DNA of 64,000 nt from UBA6107 sp964533735 (GTDB lineage: Bacteria > Chloroflexota > Anaerolineae > Anaerolineales > Anaerolineaceae), in NCBI GenBank assembly GCA_964533735.1, contig CAZHMD010000001.1, forward strand, positions 434,001 to 498,000, read 5' to 3'. Position numbers and translations under genes: made by a program. This document shows positions 53,904 to 62,937 of the stretch, in pieces (position 1 is the first letter of the stretch; each line of letters starts with the position of its first letter). The notes below the pieces were generated by a model. That model was given only the letters and a program-made list of their open reading frames with translations, searched no databases and was not told where the DNA came from.

Positions 53904-54371
53904 ATGGATGATGCTACATATTTAACCGAAGATGGAGAAAAAAAACTCCGCGCTGAACTAGAACATCTTACCGGAACTGTCCGGGTTGAACTTTCAAAAC
54001 GTCTGCGTTCCGCCATCCAAATGGGTGATCTGTCTGAAAATGCCGATTACACTGCTGCCAAGGAGGAACAGAGTTTCATTGAGGGTCGCATCGCTTACAT
54101 CACTCAGCTGCTGAGAAACGTGGTCACCATTGACGCAAGCAACAGGCAAAGCAGCCGGGTAGACATGGGTTCCAGGGTCACCATCCAGGAGGGTGATGGA
54201 CCTGAAATGACCTATCTACTGGTTGGTTCTCAGGAAGCAGATCCCATCAATGGGCGCATCTCGTTCAATTCTCCCATTGGCCAGGGATTGATGGGTCATG
54301 CTGTTGGTGATGAAGTACCGGTTTCAACACCAGCAGGAATTAAAAAATTCATCGTCAAAAAAATTGAATAA
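53904..54371 (+). CDS. greA: Transcription elongation factor GreA
   Basis: A 155-residue protein with the GreA layout: an N-terminal coiled coil (YLTEDGEKKLRAELEHL, then DLSENADYTAAKEEQSFIEG, whose acidic tip Asp-Glu pair stimulates RNA cleavage in stalled polymerase) and a C-terminal FKBP-like domain (MTYLLVGSQEADP, SPIGQGLMGHAVGDEV). Length is standard. TGGAG lies five bases before the start. It is the last gene of the operon; a terminator follows at once. Confidence 0.96.
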   Translation: MDDATYLTEDGEKKLRAELEHLTGTVRVELSKRLRSAIQMGDLSENADYTAAKEEQSFIEGRIAYITQLLRNVVTIDASNRQSSRVDMGSRVTIQEGDGPEMTYLLVGSQEADPINGRISFNSPIGQGLMGHAVGDEVPVSTPAGIKKFIVKKIE

Positions 54372-54380
54372 TGACTAACA

Positions 54381-54410
54381 AAAACCCCGGAGATTATCCG
54401 GGGTTTTGTG
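54381..54410. terminator. Bidirectional terminator after greA
   Basis: AAAACCCCGG and CCGGGGTTTT form a 10-bp stem with a seven-base loop. T tracts on both strands serve greA and the convergent membrane-protein gene, whose stop is at 54423. Confidence 0.85.
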
Positions 54411-54422
54411 TTTAGTTTGAAT

Positions 54423-55502
54423 TTACTTTGGCCAGACGGCAATTTCAAGAGTCAGCCGTTCGAAGAAGCTGCCGGAAGGCAGTGCTCCCTGACCGTACAC
54501 CTGCTCGATTACACGGGCTTCCAACTGTAAGGTAGCTGTTTCCAGCAGGATCTGCTGCCCGGGTTCCACCAGGATGGGTTCACCCTTTGAAGCCAAGCGT
54601 TGTCGGATGAGAGGGTCATTCATGGCGTGAGAACTCATCAAAACCTTGGTAACAGTTTGAATATCGTTCTTATCAAACAACCAGACCTCGAAAGCTGTTA
54701 CCTTTTTTGGATCCCCAACACCGATTGTGTCTGAAATCCCCACACCACACTCACCTAGGAAAGCTCCTGATGGATCATCTATGCTGAATGAATCATCGTA
54801 GAGGTCATCACCGATAACATACGTGGTCATAAAGTGAGCAACGGGTCCATCAGTGGGAGTTGCGCTCACGGCTGAAGATTTGCCTGCTGCCGGAGGTGCA
54901 TATTCAGCTTCATTAACCGGGAGGCCTTCCTCTTCCAGATAATCGCCCTCAGCCTCTGGACTCACTGGCTGAGCGGTTCCCTTTTTCCGGTTTCGGATGA
55001 AGAAAATGTAAACCAGGGCGCCACCAATCAGGAAAAATAGTGCGCAGAGCAAAGACAGAAGAACTGTCGAGCTCTTGGTCGTTTTCTTCACGGTTGTTTC
55101 AGTAGGGAGCGGAATTTGTGTTGCTTCCACTGGTTGTTCACCAGTGCTGACTCCTGCCAACAATGTGGATTTAAGGAATACAACCGCAGGATCGCTGCCG
55201 CTGTAAGCGCAGCCGACACTTTGGAGATTGTCAAATAGTCCTGGATTCTTAATCAGGTCAGTATCAAGAGAATCAATCCTGGCTTTTACAAGTTCCATAT
55301 TTTGATTCACTGCATAAGAATCGATCACCATGCAAAGGTATTGTTTCTTGAGGTCTTCACGCAAGAAACTGGCGTCGGCGTCTTTCCACTTTACCGGCCA
55401 CAACCCCCACCCGAGCAAGGGTAATCCGATGATCAATCCAATCACCAGTCCGACCAATCCTGCATATAAAGGACGTTGAAGAAGCGTTTTAATTTTTTCC
55501 AT
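54423..55502 (-). CDS. Two-TM membrane protein of unknown function
   Basis: A 359-residue protein. TM1 is at about 12-33 (LVGLVIGLIIGLPLLGWGLW) and TM2 at about 145-168 (VLLSLLCALFFLIGGALVYI), after a Pro/Thr linker. The part between the two (about 40-130) would lie outside, and the part after TM2 (170-359) inside, with a mixed acidic/Ala-Pro linker then a compact beta-rich domain (FMTTYVIGDDLYDDSFSI onward). I recognise no family. AGGAG lies six bases before the ATG. It follows topA by 104 bases on the same strand, with an AT-rich gap. Confidence 0.7.
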   Translation of the reverse strand: MEKIKTLLQRPLYAGLVGLVIGLIIGLPLLGWGLWPVKWKDADASFLREDLKKQYLCMVIDSYAVNQNMELVKARIDSLDTDLIKNPGLFDNLQSVGCAYSGSDPAVVFLKSTLLAGVSTGEQPVEATQIPLPTETTVKKTTKSSTVLLSLLCALFFLIGGALVYIFFIRNRKKGTAQPVSPEAEGDYLEEEGLPVNEAEYAPPAAGKSSAVSATPTDGPVAHFMTTYVIGDDLYDDSFSIDDPSGAFLGECGVGISDTIGVGDPKKVTAFEVWLFDKNDIQTVTKVLMSSHAMNDPLIRQRLASKGEPILVEPGQQILLETATLQLEARVIEQVYGQGALPSGSFFERLTLEIAVWPK

Positions 55503-55606
55503 TTTTCACTCCTGCTGCAAACAAATTTGGATACCCTGGTTGCTCATTTACCATTTTGAAAGTCATAATGTAATGACAACTATCTTTGTAGTTGCAATAA
55601 TTATGC

Positions 55607-57904
55607 CTATTCCTGAACAACCTCACCAATTTGTTCCATCAGGAAGGTTTCTTCACATTTGGTACATTGAACTTCTTTTTTATTCGCGATCACAAGTAAT
55701 CCTCCGCAGTTGGGGCAAGGCGCGGCGATCGGACGTTTCCAATTGGTGAAATCACAACTCGGGTAATTGCTGCATGCGTAGAAGATCCTGCCTTTGCGCG
55801 TCTTGCGCAATACCAACTCTCCCCCATCTTTCGGACAGGTTACACCGATTTTTTCCAAAAGCGCTTCAGTATGCCGGCAAACCGGGAAGTTGGAACAACT
55901 GATGAATTTTCCATATCTTCCCCACCGGATCACCAGGTCATGCCCGCAGTCCGGGCAAATTCGACCGATCTTTTCCGGTTCGGTTTTTGCCACTGGCATT
56001 TCTGCCTGGGCTTTCTTCACGGTCGGTTCAAAATCACTATAAAAGTCTCCGATTACCTTTCGCCAGGATGCCTTACCTTCTGCCACCTGGTCCAATTCCT
56101 CCTCCATTTTCGCAGTGAACTTGGTATTGACGATATCCGGGAAATGGTTAACCACCATATCGTTTACCAGGAAGCCGGTTTCTGTTGGAAACAAACGTTT
56201 TGCTTCGCGGGTGACATAACCGCGTTGTTGGATGGTGGACAAAATGGGTGCATAGGTGGATGGTCGCCCAATGCCGAATTCTTCCAGTACTTGCACCAAA
56301 GTTGCCTCGGTATACCTCGGAGGAGGCTGGGTATAATGCTGTTCCGGGATCAAGCGTAACAATTTTTGTGGTTGTCCTTCTTCCAGCCCTGCAGGAATCT
56401 TGATATTTTCAGGTTCATCTGCTTTCTTGTCTTCATCAGCAGTCTCTTCATAAACGATCAGGAAACCCGGGAATTTAACAGTAGACCCTGACGCTCGGAA
56501 GAGGTATCCGTGCACTTTCCCCTTTGCAGAAACTTCAATTGAAAGAGTATCGTAAATCGCGGATTCCATTTGAGACGATACAAACCGTTGCCAGATTAAT
56601 TGATAGAGCTTAAATTGTTCAGGGGTCAAATACTGCTTAAGCGCTTCCGGCTGCCTTAATACAGAAGTCGGCCGGATGGCTTCATGCGCTTCCTGGGCTG
56701 CGACAGCGCGCGTCTTGTATTGCGGAACAGATTCAGGAAGGTAGCTTTCTCCGTAGGTCGCCTTGATAAATTCTCTTACTTCTTTAACCGCCATATCAGC
56801 GACATTAGTCGAGTCAGTACGCATGTAGGTGATGAGACCGACTGTCCCCTCACCCAGGTCTATGCCTTCATACAATTGTTGCGCGATCATCATCGCTCGG
56901 CGGGCAGTATACCCCAATCGTCTTGAGGTTTCCTGCTGAAGTGTGCTGGTAATAAATGGGGCAGAGGGTTTTCTTCTGCGTTCACTCTTTTTGATCTTGC
57001 TAATGATAAATCCTGCGCCATCGAGATCACGCAAATAGCCTTCGGTAATTTCCTTGTTTCCTAGCTCAGGTTCTTTATCATCGATTTTAGCTAGTTTGGT
57101 CATATAGGCATTTTTCTTTTGCTCGGGAGTCAGTTCTGCCTCGATTGACCAGTATTCCACAGGATCGAATGCTTCGATTTCGCGTTCACGCTCCACGATC
57201 AAACGTAATGCCACTGACTGCACCCTGCCTGCAGAGAGGCGGCTGCGCACTTTTTCCCACAACAATGGGCTAATCGAATATCCAACAAGTCGATCCAATA
57301 TTCTTCGCGCTTGCTGGGCATCCACTAGGTCCATATCGATATCCCGTGGATGCGAGAAGGCATCATTGATAGCGGGTTCGGTGATCTCATGGAAGACTAC
57401 CCGATGAGAAAGTTTCGGTTCGATCTGGGCTGCCTCCATCAAATGCCAGGCAATTGCCTCCCCTTCGCGGTCAGGGTCAGTCGCCAGATAGATCTGTTCG
57501 GCATCCTTGGCAAGTGCTTTCAATTCTTTCACAACAATTCGTTTTTCATTGGGTACCCGGTATTTAGGCGTAAAATCGTTCTCCACATCAACAGATAATT
57601 CTGACCTCAATAGATCACGTACATGCCCCACTGATGCTTTAACCACATACCCCTTGCCTAAAAACCTGCCGACAGTTTTTGCTTTTGCCGGGGATTCCAC
57701 GATCACCAGTTTGCCGCTGCGCGCTTTAACTTTTTTTGCGGGTTTTTCAAGTCCTTCATGCGCCGGGGTGGTTCCCATTCTGTACAAACTCGTATTGCAA
57801 ACCGGGCATTTTCCCTTGGTAACTGGGGTACCAATGGCATTGAATTGGGCGATTGGATCCTGGATTTCCCGCTTTGTTTTACATTTTACGCAATATGCAT
57901 CCAT
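55607..57904 (-). CDS. topA: DNA topoisomerase I with N-terminal DUF5679-like zinc ribbon
   Basis: A 765-residue type IA topoisomerase. Residues 1-50 are a four-Cys zinc ribbon (C5, C8, C33, C36: YCVKCKTKRE, then KGKCPVCNTSLYRMG) like the small DUF5679 proteins of Chloroflexota, and are absent from usual TopA. The Toprim domain starts at about residue 64 (GKLVIVESPAKAKTV) with the acidic triad in ATDPDREGEA at 141-150. Catalytic Tyr360 is in LITYMRTDST. Three C-terminal zinc ribbons follow (about 650-750). It relaxes negative supercoils. manC lies 11 bases upstream. GAGG lies five bases before the ATG, so the ribbon is translated with the enzyme. Confidence 0.95.
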   Translation of the reverse strand: MDAYCVKCKTKREIQDPIAQFNAIGTPVTKGKCPVCNTSLYRMGTTPAHEGLEKPAKKVKARSGKLVIVESPAKAKTVGRFLGKGYVVKASVGHVRDLLRSELSVDVENDFTPKYRVPNEKRIVVKELKALAKDAEQIYLATDPDREGEAIAWHLMEAAQIEPKLSHRVVFHEITEPAINDAFSHPRDIDMDLVDAQQARRILDRLVGYSISPLLWEKVRSRLSAGRVQSVALRLIVEREREIEAFDPVEYWSIEAELTPEQKKNAYMTKLAKIDDKEPELGNKEITEGYLRDLDGAGFIISKIKKSERRRKPSAPFITSTLQQETSRRLGYTARRAMMIAQQLYEGIDLGEGTVGLITYMRTDSTNVADMAVKEVREFIKATYGESYLPESVPQYKTRAVAAQEAHEAIRPTSVLRQPEALKQYLTPEQFKLYQLIWQRFVSSQMESAIYDTLSIEVSAKGKVHGYLFRASGSTVKFPGFLIVYEETADEDKKADEPENIKIPAGLEEGQPQKLLRLIPEQHYTQPPPRYTEATLVQVLEEFGIGRPSTYAPILSTIQQRGYVTREAKRLFPTETGFLVNDMVVNHFPDIVNTKFTAKMEEELDQVAEGKASWRKVIGDFYSDFEPTVKKAQAEMPVAKTEPEKIGRICPDCGHDLVIRWGRYGKFISCSNFPVCRHTEALLEKIGVTCPKDGGELVLRKTRKGRIFYACSNYPSCDFTNWKRPIAAPCPNCGGLLVIANKKEVQCTKCEETFLMEQIGEVVQE

Positions 57905-57915
57905 GTCAACCTCTC

Positions 57916-59013
57916 CTACAAGAAGGGGGTATATTGATTGGTTCTTAAATACTCTACTAGCATCTTCACTTTTTGACTATCACCCCTCGGGCAGACCAAT
58001 AACGCATCAGAAGTATTAATAATGATCATGTTTTGGATACCCAGTGCAATAATCTTTTTGTTTTCTTCATTCGAAAATACCAACGAGTTGCGAGTATCGA
58101 GGGTGATCGTTTCATCAGTCAACAGGATATTTCCCTGTTCGTCAGCCTGCATCACCTCGAATAATGAATCCCAACTGCCGACATCATTCCAACCCAGGTC
58201 AACTGCGGGCATCACCACAACCCTGTCAGACTTTTCCATGATACCGTAATCGATCGTTTGCGGTTGGATACCTAACCATTCCCTTACAAAATCTTCGGCA
58301 TCATGGGCTGCACCAATGTATGCCTTTATCCGTGTGATGATGTCGTGGAGTTCAGGCATGAACTTGGCAATTTCTTTTAGGATTTCATCAACCCGCCATA
58401 TGAACATCCCGGAATTCCAGTAATATTTGCCAGTCTTAATGAAATCGATAGCCCGGTTTTCGTCCGGTTTTTCCTCGAATCGTAAGGCTCTAAAAACCTC
58501 ATGATCCTGGTAATTGCCAATTTTGTCACCGGATTCGATATAACCATAACCGGTAGAAGGAAATGTGGGTTGTACACCCAGGGTGACTAACCAATTTTCA
58601 AGGGCGCACTCGCAGGCTGCCTGCAAGGTTGTAATGAAACCCTTAATATTTTCTATGAAATGGTCAGCCGTTAAAACGACCATGACTCCTTGTGGATCTT
58701 TCTTCAGGATTGCGGCAGCTGCCATGGCTACTACTGCTGCTGTTCCCCGCGGCATTGGCTCGATCAGGAAGTTTTCTTGCGGTATCTGTGGAGCTATTTT
58801 CCAAAGTCTCTCAGCTTGTTCGGCAACCGTGACAATGAAAATATTCTCGGGTTGGAACTCTCCAGCCAGGCGGTCAACAGCAATCTGGAATAAGGTCTTG
58901 CCATTAAAAAGAGTCAACAATTGTTTGGGCGTAGCTTTTCTGGAGAGAGGCCACAAACGTGTACCTCCGCCGCCCGCCATGATGACTGCATAATTATGCT
59001 TAATTGTTTGCAT
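57916..59013 (-). CDS. Mannose-1-phosphate guanylyltransferase
   Basis: A 365-residue nucleotidyltransferase: AVIMAGGGGTRLWPLSRKATPKQ signature begins at residue 9. LTADHFIEN, FEEKPDENRA and YYWNSGMFIWR are as in ManC/GMPP, followed by DYGIMEKSD and DLGWNDVGSWDSL. It makes GDP-mannose from GTP and mannose-1-phosphate. GDP-mannose could feed polyprenyl-phosphate-mannose for the GT-C enzymes at 34.5-44.1 kb. The C-terminal phosphomannose-isomerase domain found in some ManC proteins is absent. Its start overlaps the end of dprA by 14 bases. Confidence 0.92.
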   Translation of the reverse strand: MQTIKHNYAVIMAGGGGTRLWPLSRKATPKQLLTLFNGKTLFQIAVDRLAGEFQPENIFIVTVAEQAERLWKIAPQIPQENFLIEPMPRGTAAVVAMAAAAILKKDPQGVMVVLTADHFIENIKGFITTLQAACECALENWLVTLGVQPTFPSTGYGYIESGDKIGNYQDHEVFRALRFEEKPDENRAIDFIKTGKYYWNSGMFIWRVDEILKEIAKFMPELHDIITRIKAYIGAAHDAEDFVREWLGIQPQTIDYGIMEKSDRVVVMPAVDLGWNDVGSWDSLFEVMQADEQGNILLTDETITLDTRNSLVFSNEENKKIIALGIQNMIIINTSDALLVCPRGDSQKVKMLVEYLRTNQYTPFL

Positions 59014-60136
59014 GGCTTAAATACTTGCCTTTCTCATCCCTAATTGCCACATACTTCATTCCGCCAACCTGGGAAACCATTCCCTTTAATTCTAACATTG
59101 TCAGCGTGGCTGAAACCTCGCTTATCGGCAAACCTGAAGTCCGGCTCACTTCGTCCACATGCACCGGTTCTTGAGACAATGATTGAAGTAATTTGGTTTC
59201 TGTAGGATTAAGCGGAAATTGCTTGCGGTTGTTTTGTTTCTCAGGTATCTGTTCCAATTTAAGCACTTCCAGAATTTCCGACATTTTCAAGAGAGGTCTT
59301 GCGCCTTGTTCGATCAGGCGGTTTGTTCCTTCACTTTGAGGGGTGAGGATACTCCCCGGAACAGCGAACACTTCCTTTCCCTGTTCTACGGCAAATTGAG
59401 CGGTTATAAGGGCGCCGCTGGTTTCTCCAGCTTCAACCACTATCGTAGCCAGGGACAATCCCGAAATAATCCGGTTTCGAGGCGGGAAGTTGATCCCATC
59501 CGGTTTTGTTCCGACAGCATAATCGCTCACTAACGCCCCCTGCGCGCATATTTCTCCAGCCAAACGGGAATGCTCAGGCGGGTAGATCACATCCACACCG
59601 CTGCCAAGTACAGCGATCGTCCTGCCGCCGGCTTTTATCGCTGCTTGATGGGCTATTGCATCCACACCGCGCGCCAAACCGCTAATTACTGTCACTCCGT
59701 TCTGTGCCAGGAATTGGGCAATTTCATTTGCTACCTGTCTACCATAAGGCGTCACCCGCCTGGTGCCAACGATCGCAACCGCCCAGTCGTCTTCCACATT
59801 CACTGATCCTTTAATATACAGAACCGGGGGCGGTTGGTTGATCTCCTTCAATCTACGGGGGTAATCAGAATCCTGGATGGTCAGGACTTTTATCCCTTTG
59901 GTTTCCATGTTTTTCATTACCCGTTCCAGGTCGATCTGGCTGCGGACTGTGATGAAATTTTCAACTACCTTTGTGGGTAATCCTGCTGAAATTAATCCAT
60001 CCGCTGGAGCATTCCATGCGGTCTCCAGAGATCCAAAAAACTCGAGGATCTGTCGCATCCGCACAGCTCCAACACCTTTAACAATATTAAACCCTACCCA
60101 ATAAGCTTTAGGATCCAATTCTTCCCCTACTCCCAT
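59000..60136 (-). CDS. dprA: DNA-processing protein DprA (Smf)
   Basis: A 378-residue protein: helix-hairpin-helix N-terminus (VGFNIVKGVGAVRMRQILEF), Rossmann core (VAIVGTRRVTPYGRQVANEI at about 108-127, GVTVISGLARGVDAIAHQAA, FPPRNRIISGLS) and a C-terminal winged-helix DprA_WH (about 305-365). DprA loads RecA onto incoming single-stranded DNA in transformation. Its ATG overlaps rimM by 10 bases. Com genes are not seen nearby, so competence is not implied. Confidence 0.94.
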   Translation of the reverse strand: MGVGEELDPKAYWVGFNIVKGVGAVRMRQILEFFGSLETAWNAPADGLISAGLPTKVVENFITVRSQIDLERVMKNMETKGIKVLTIQDSDYPRRLKEINQPPPVLYIKGSVNVEDDWAVAIVGTRRVTPYGRQVANEIAQFLAQNGVTVISGLARGVDAIAHQAAIKAGGRTIAVLGSGVDVIYPPEHSRLAGEICAQGALVSDYAVGTKPDGINFPPRNRIISGLSLATIVVEAGETSGALITAQFAVEQGKEVFAVPGSILTPQSEGTNRLIEQGARPLLKMSEILEVLKLEQIPEKQNNRKQFPLNPTETKLLQSLSQEPVHVDEVSRTSGLPISEVSATLTMLELKGMVSQVGGMKYVAIRDEKGKYLSHANN

Positions 60137-60687
60137 TCAGGGATTCGAACCCTCATTTTCCCCGTGTTTTTATTAATTTCCAGAACAATGCTTTTTATCG
60201 CCGGAATTAAAATTTCAACTCCGGATTCCGGTTGAATTACATAAACATCGTTTGCACCAGTATTAATAATTTCGGATATTTTCCCGACGTGTGCACCGTT
60301 TTCATCTATCACTTCCATGCCAATTACTTCATGGTGGTAAAACTTCCCCTCCTCAAGAGGCGCGGCATCCTTTGTTTTGATGAATACAAATTGATTGCGG
60401 AAGATCCCAACCTTGTCACAATCGTCAAAACCTTCGAAAGCGATCAATAATGTTTTATCAGCTGGTCGAACGGAGGAAATTATCTGTTGTTTGTGATGCG
60501 CGCCAATATACACTGTCATCCCGGTGGTTATTGTTTCTGGGAAATCAGTCAGCGCATCCATAATGATCTCACCGCGCACGCCATGAGTCCGGCGCAATTT
60601 ACCAATGGTTAAGTACACAGGCTCGCCCGTCTGGGGCGAGCCTGGTTTTATGGTTTTCCTGGATTTATCTGAAGAAGCTGGTTTCAT
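60127..60687 (-). CDS. rimM: Ribosome maturation factor RimM
   Basis: A 186-residue protein: N-terminal RimM domain (YLTIGKLRRTHGVRGEIIMD at about 25-45) and PRC-barrel (about 115-180, VIGMEVIDENGAHVGKISEI, then ILIPAIKSIVL). It helps 30S head maturation near S19. The ATG overlaps the khpA stop (ATGA). The first 22 residues are a polar extension before the conserved start, so the true start could be internal. The usual partner trmD is not between it and dprA. Confidence 0.93.
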   Translation of the reverse strand: MKPASSDKSRKTIKPGSPQTGEPVYLTIGKLRRTHGVRGEIIMDALTDFPETITTGMTVYIGAHHKQQIISSVRPADKTLLIAFEGFDDCDKVGIFRNQFVFIKTKDAAPLEEGKFYHHEVIGMEVIDENGAHVGKISEIINTGANDVYVIQPESGVEILIPAIKSIVLEINKNTGKMRVRIPEWE

Positions 60688-60980
60688 TTGGGTTCAGCAA
60701 CATCAAGAGAGGCTTGTTTACCTTCACGAGCTGCAGCCACGCGCAGGAGAACCCGCATGGAATTCGCCACACGGCCGCCCTTGCCAATTACCCGCCCCAT
60801 ATCTTCCCGGGCAACGTGAAGTTCAAGGTTTTCTCTTCCGCCTGAACGGTATTGAGAGACGAATACCTGTGAGGGATCGTCTACAAGAGATAATGCGATA
60901 TATTCGATCAATTCTTTCACAGACTCTCCTTCCACTGTTGTTAATGGAGGTTTATAAGTCGAGCCGCTGCGATTGTTCAT
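60684..60980 (-). CDS. khpA: KhpA-like KH-domain RNA-binding protein
   Basis: A 98-residue protein with one KH domain: VAREDMGRVIGKGGRVANSMRV carries the GxxG loop (about 64-72). The KH core aligns with KhpA proteins (about 75-80 residues), which act with KhpB/EloR in cell-length control and RNA binding. About 18 residues precede the conserved VKELIEYIALSLVDDP segment. It sits between rpsP and rimM, the usual place, with three bases after the rpsP stop. Confidence 0.9.
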   Translation of the reverse strand: MNNRSGSTYKPPLTTVEGESVKELIEYIALSLVDDPSQVFVSQYRSGGRENLELHVAREDMGRVIGKGGRVANSMRVLLRVAAAREGKQASLDVAEPK

Positions 60981-60983
60981 TGA

Positions 60984-61322
60984 TTACTTGGCATTGATCA
61001 AAACAAGGCGTTCCTTGGCGGACTTTTCAGCATCTGCCAGGACGGTTTCAAGAGCTTCGCCTTTTTTGATTCGTTCGTATCTATCCAAAAGTCCGACAGA
61101 CTTGAACAATTTCATCACTGATTCACTTGGGACAGCACCCTGTTGCATCCAAGCGTAAATGCGGTCTTCCTTGACTTCAAATGTGAATGGTTCGGATCTT
61201 GGATTGTAGGAACCAACAATTTCAAGGAATTTGCCGTCACGTGGGCTTTCAATATTAGCTACAACAACACGATATGTGGGTTGGTGCCGTAAACCTGTTC
61301 TGCGCAATCGAATTCTTACCAT
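60984..61322 (-). CDS. rpsP: 30S ribosomal protein S16
   Basis: A 112-residue S16: MVRIRLRRTGLRHQPTYRVV, then DGKFLEIVGSYNPRSEP and QQGAVPSESVMKLFKSVGLL. The family is usually 80-90 residues; a short C-terminal extension (about 90-112, rich in Glu/Ala/Lys) is present. AGGAG lies nine bases upstream. ffh ends 106 bases upstream on the same strand. Confidence 0.95.
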   Translation of the reverse strand: MVRIRLRRTGLRHQPTYRVVVANIESPRDGKFLEIVGSYNPRSEPFTFEVKEDRIYAWMQQGAVPSESVMKLFKSVGLLDRYERIKKGEALETVLADAEKSAKERLVLINAK

Positions 61323-61428
61323 CGTACTTTTCTCCTATTTTTAACAAAAATGATCAAATTTGCGTGACTCAAAAATCCACCTTGGCGAGGGGCGCTGAAG
61401 GGAGCGCAAACCGCCGTTTTCATTTTGA

Positions 61429-62751
61429 TCACTTGAACATACGGGGAAATCCTCGCCCGCCTGTTTTCTGCATTGTCTTCATTAACCTTTGTGCATCTCT
61501 AAACTGCTTTAAGATACGGTTAACTTCCTGTACTTCAGTGCCCGCTCCCCTGGCAATCCTGCGCCTGCGTGAGGCATTCAGGATATCCGGATCCCGGCGC
61601 TCATTACGGGTCATTGAACTTAAAATGGCTTCAGTTACCTTGAGTTGTTTCTCGGTATCTGCAGGAGAAACATTCCTCGCCATTTTGCCCATCCCGCCCG
61701 GCAGCATATCCATGATCTGCGAGAGGGAGCCCATCTTCCTGATCTGTTTCAATTGATTTGCAAAATCCTCAAGGGTGAATTTTCCCTTGAGCATTCGCTC
61801 GGCATCTTCCTTTTCGATCTTTTGATCAAAAGCGGCTTCAGCCTTTTCAATGAGACCAATCATATCACCCATTCCCAAAATGCGGGAAGCCAATCGGCTG
61901 GGATCATACGCTTCTAATGCGTCCACACCTTCGCCAACGCCAAGGAATTTGATAGGAACGCCTGTGACACTTCTGATGGATATGGCAGCGCCGCCTCGGG
62001 CATCGCCATCCATTTTCGTAAAGATCAAACCAGTGATTTTTACCGTATCGCGGAAACCTTCTGCAATATGCAGGGCTTCCTGTCCGATCATCGCATCTAC
62101 CACAAGCAGGGTATCCGCCAGTTTTACCTTGCGGGAAATTGCCAGGATTTCATCCATTAACGGCTGGTCTAATTGTGACCGGCCGGCTGTATCAATAATC
62201 ACAACGCTGTAACCGCCCTTTTGGGCTATGTTAAAAGCTTTGGCTGCCAGGTCGGGTGGTTTAACGCCGTCTTCAGCCACAACTTCCACACCGATTTTTT
62301 CTCCAAGGGTCTGAAGTTGCTTCACAGCCGCGGGACGGTAAGGGTCACCTGCAACGAGCAAAACGCGCTCACCTTCAGAACGCAGTTTTTTTGCCAGTTT
62401 GGCCGCAGCCGTTGTTTTGCCAGAACCTTGTAAACCCACCAGCATGATCGCGTAAGGCTTCACCCCACTTAAATTCAACTTGGCAGGTTCTCCGAGAGTT
62501 TTAATCAACTCCTCGTTGACGATCTTGATCACCTGCTGCGCCGGATTGAGCGCTTTTGAAACCTCCACCCCGATCGCACGTTCTCGCAGCCTGGCGGTGA
62601 ACTCCTTCACCACGCCATAATTCACGTCCGCTTCGAGAAGGGCCAGCCGGACTTCACGCAGCATCACATCAACATCCGCAGCAGAAAGTTTTGCCCGTTT
62701 GCGCAGTTGCTGAAAGACATCATTTAACCGGCTGGTCAGGTTTTCAAACAT
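61429..62751 (-). CDS. ffh: Signal recognition particle protein Ffh
   Basis: A 440-residue SRP54 GTPase. The NG domain has GLQGSGKTTAAAKLA at about 107-121, DTAGRSQLD, and TKMDGDARGGAA; the M domain (about 300-440) binds SRP RNA and signal peptides, with SRRRRIARGAGTEVQEVNR near residue 400 and MLPGGMGKM. It targets nascent membrane proteins to FtsY. It precedes rpsP, the standard bacterial order, and is divergent from degV. Confidence 0.97.
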   Translation of the reverse strand: MFENLTSRLNDVFQQLRKRAKLSAADVDVMLREVRLALLEADVNYGVVKEFTARLRERAIGVEVSKALNPAQQVIKIVNEELIKTLGEPAKLNLSGVKPYAIMLVGLQGSGKTTAAAKLAKKLRSEGERVLLVAGDPYRPAAVKQLQTLGEKIGVEVVAEDGVKPPDLAAKAFNIAQKGGYSVVIIDTAGRSQLDQPLMDEILAISRKVKLADTLLVVDAMIGQEALHIAEGFRDTVKITGLIFTKMDGDARGGAAISIRSVTGVPIKFLGVGEGVDALEAYDPSRLASRILGMGDMIGLIEKAEAAFDQKIEKEDAERMLKGKFTLEDFANQLKQIRKMGSLSQIMDMLPGGMGKMARNVSPADTEKQLKVTEAILSSMTRNERRDPDILNASRRRRIARGAGTEVQEVNRILKQFRDAQRLMKTMQKTGGRGFPRMFK

Positions 62752-62937
62752 TCAGGTTCACACTCTTTAAATATGAAGAAGCCACGCTTGGTGGATACGA
62801 CAGGCATGATTTTATATTGAGAGAGGGATTCGGTCAAGGTTATGCCTTTCCAAAAAACCTGGGAAAAGATATGCAGAACCAAATCACATGTTCAGGGTTA
62901 ATCCAGACATATTGGTAATACTTTTGGAGGAGTAGAC

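Noticed and set aside
55871..56359. A 162-codon plus-strand frame opposite topA.
   Set aside because: It has no family motif, lies wholly within topA and has no ribosome site or promoter. Shadow frame.
60130..60150. A sequence that reads like a tRNA T-arm on the minus strand (AGGG-TTCGAAT-CCCT).
   Set aside because: It lies inside the last codons of rimM (encoding RVRIPEWE) and no acceptor, D or anticodon arms are found around it. Chance resemblance.
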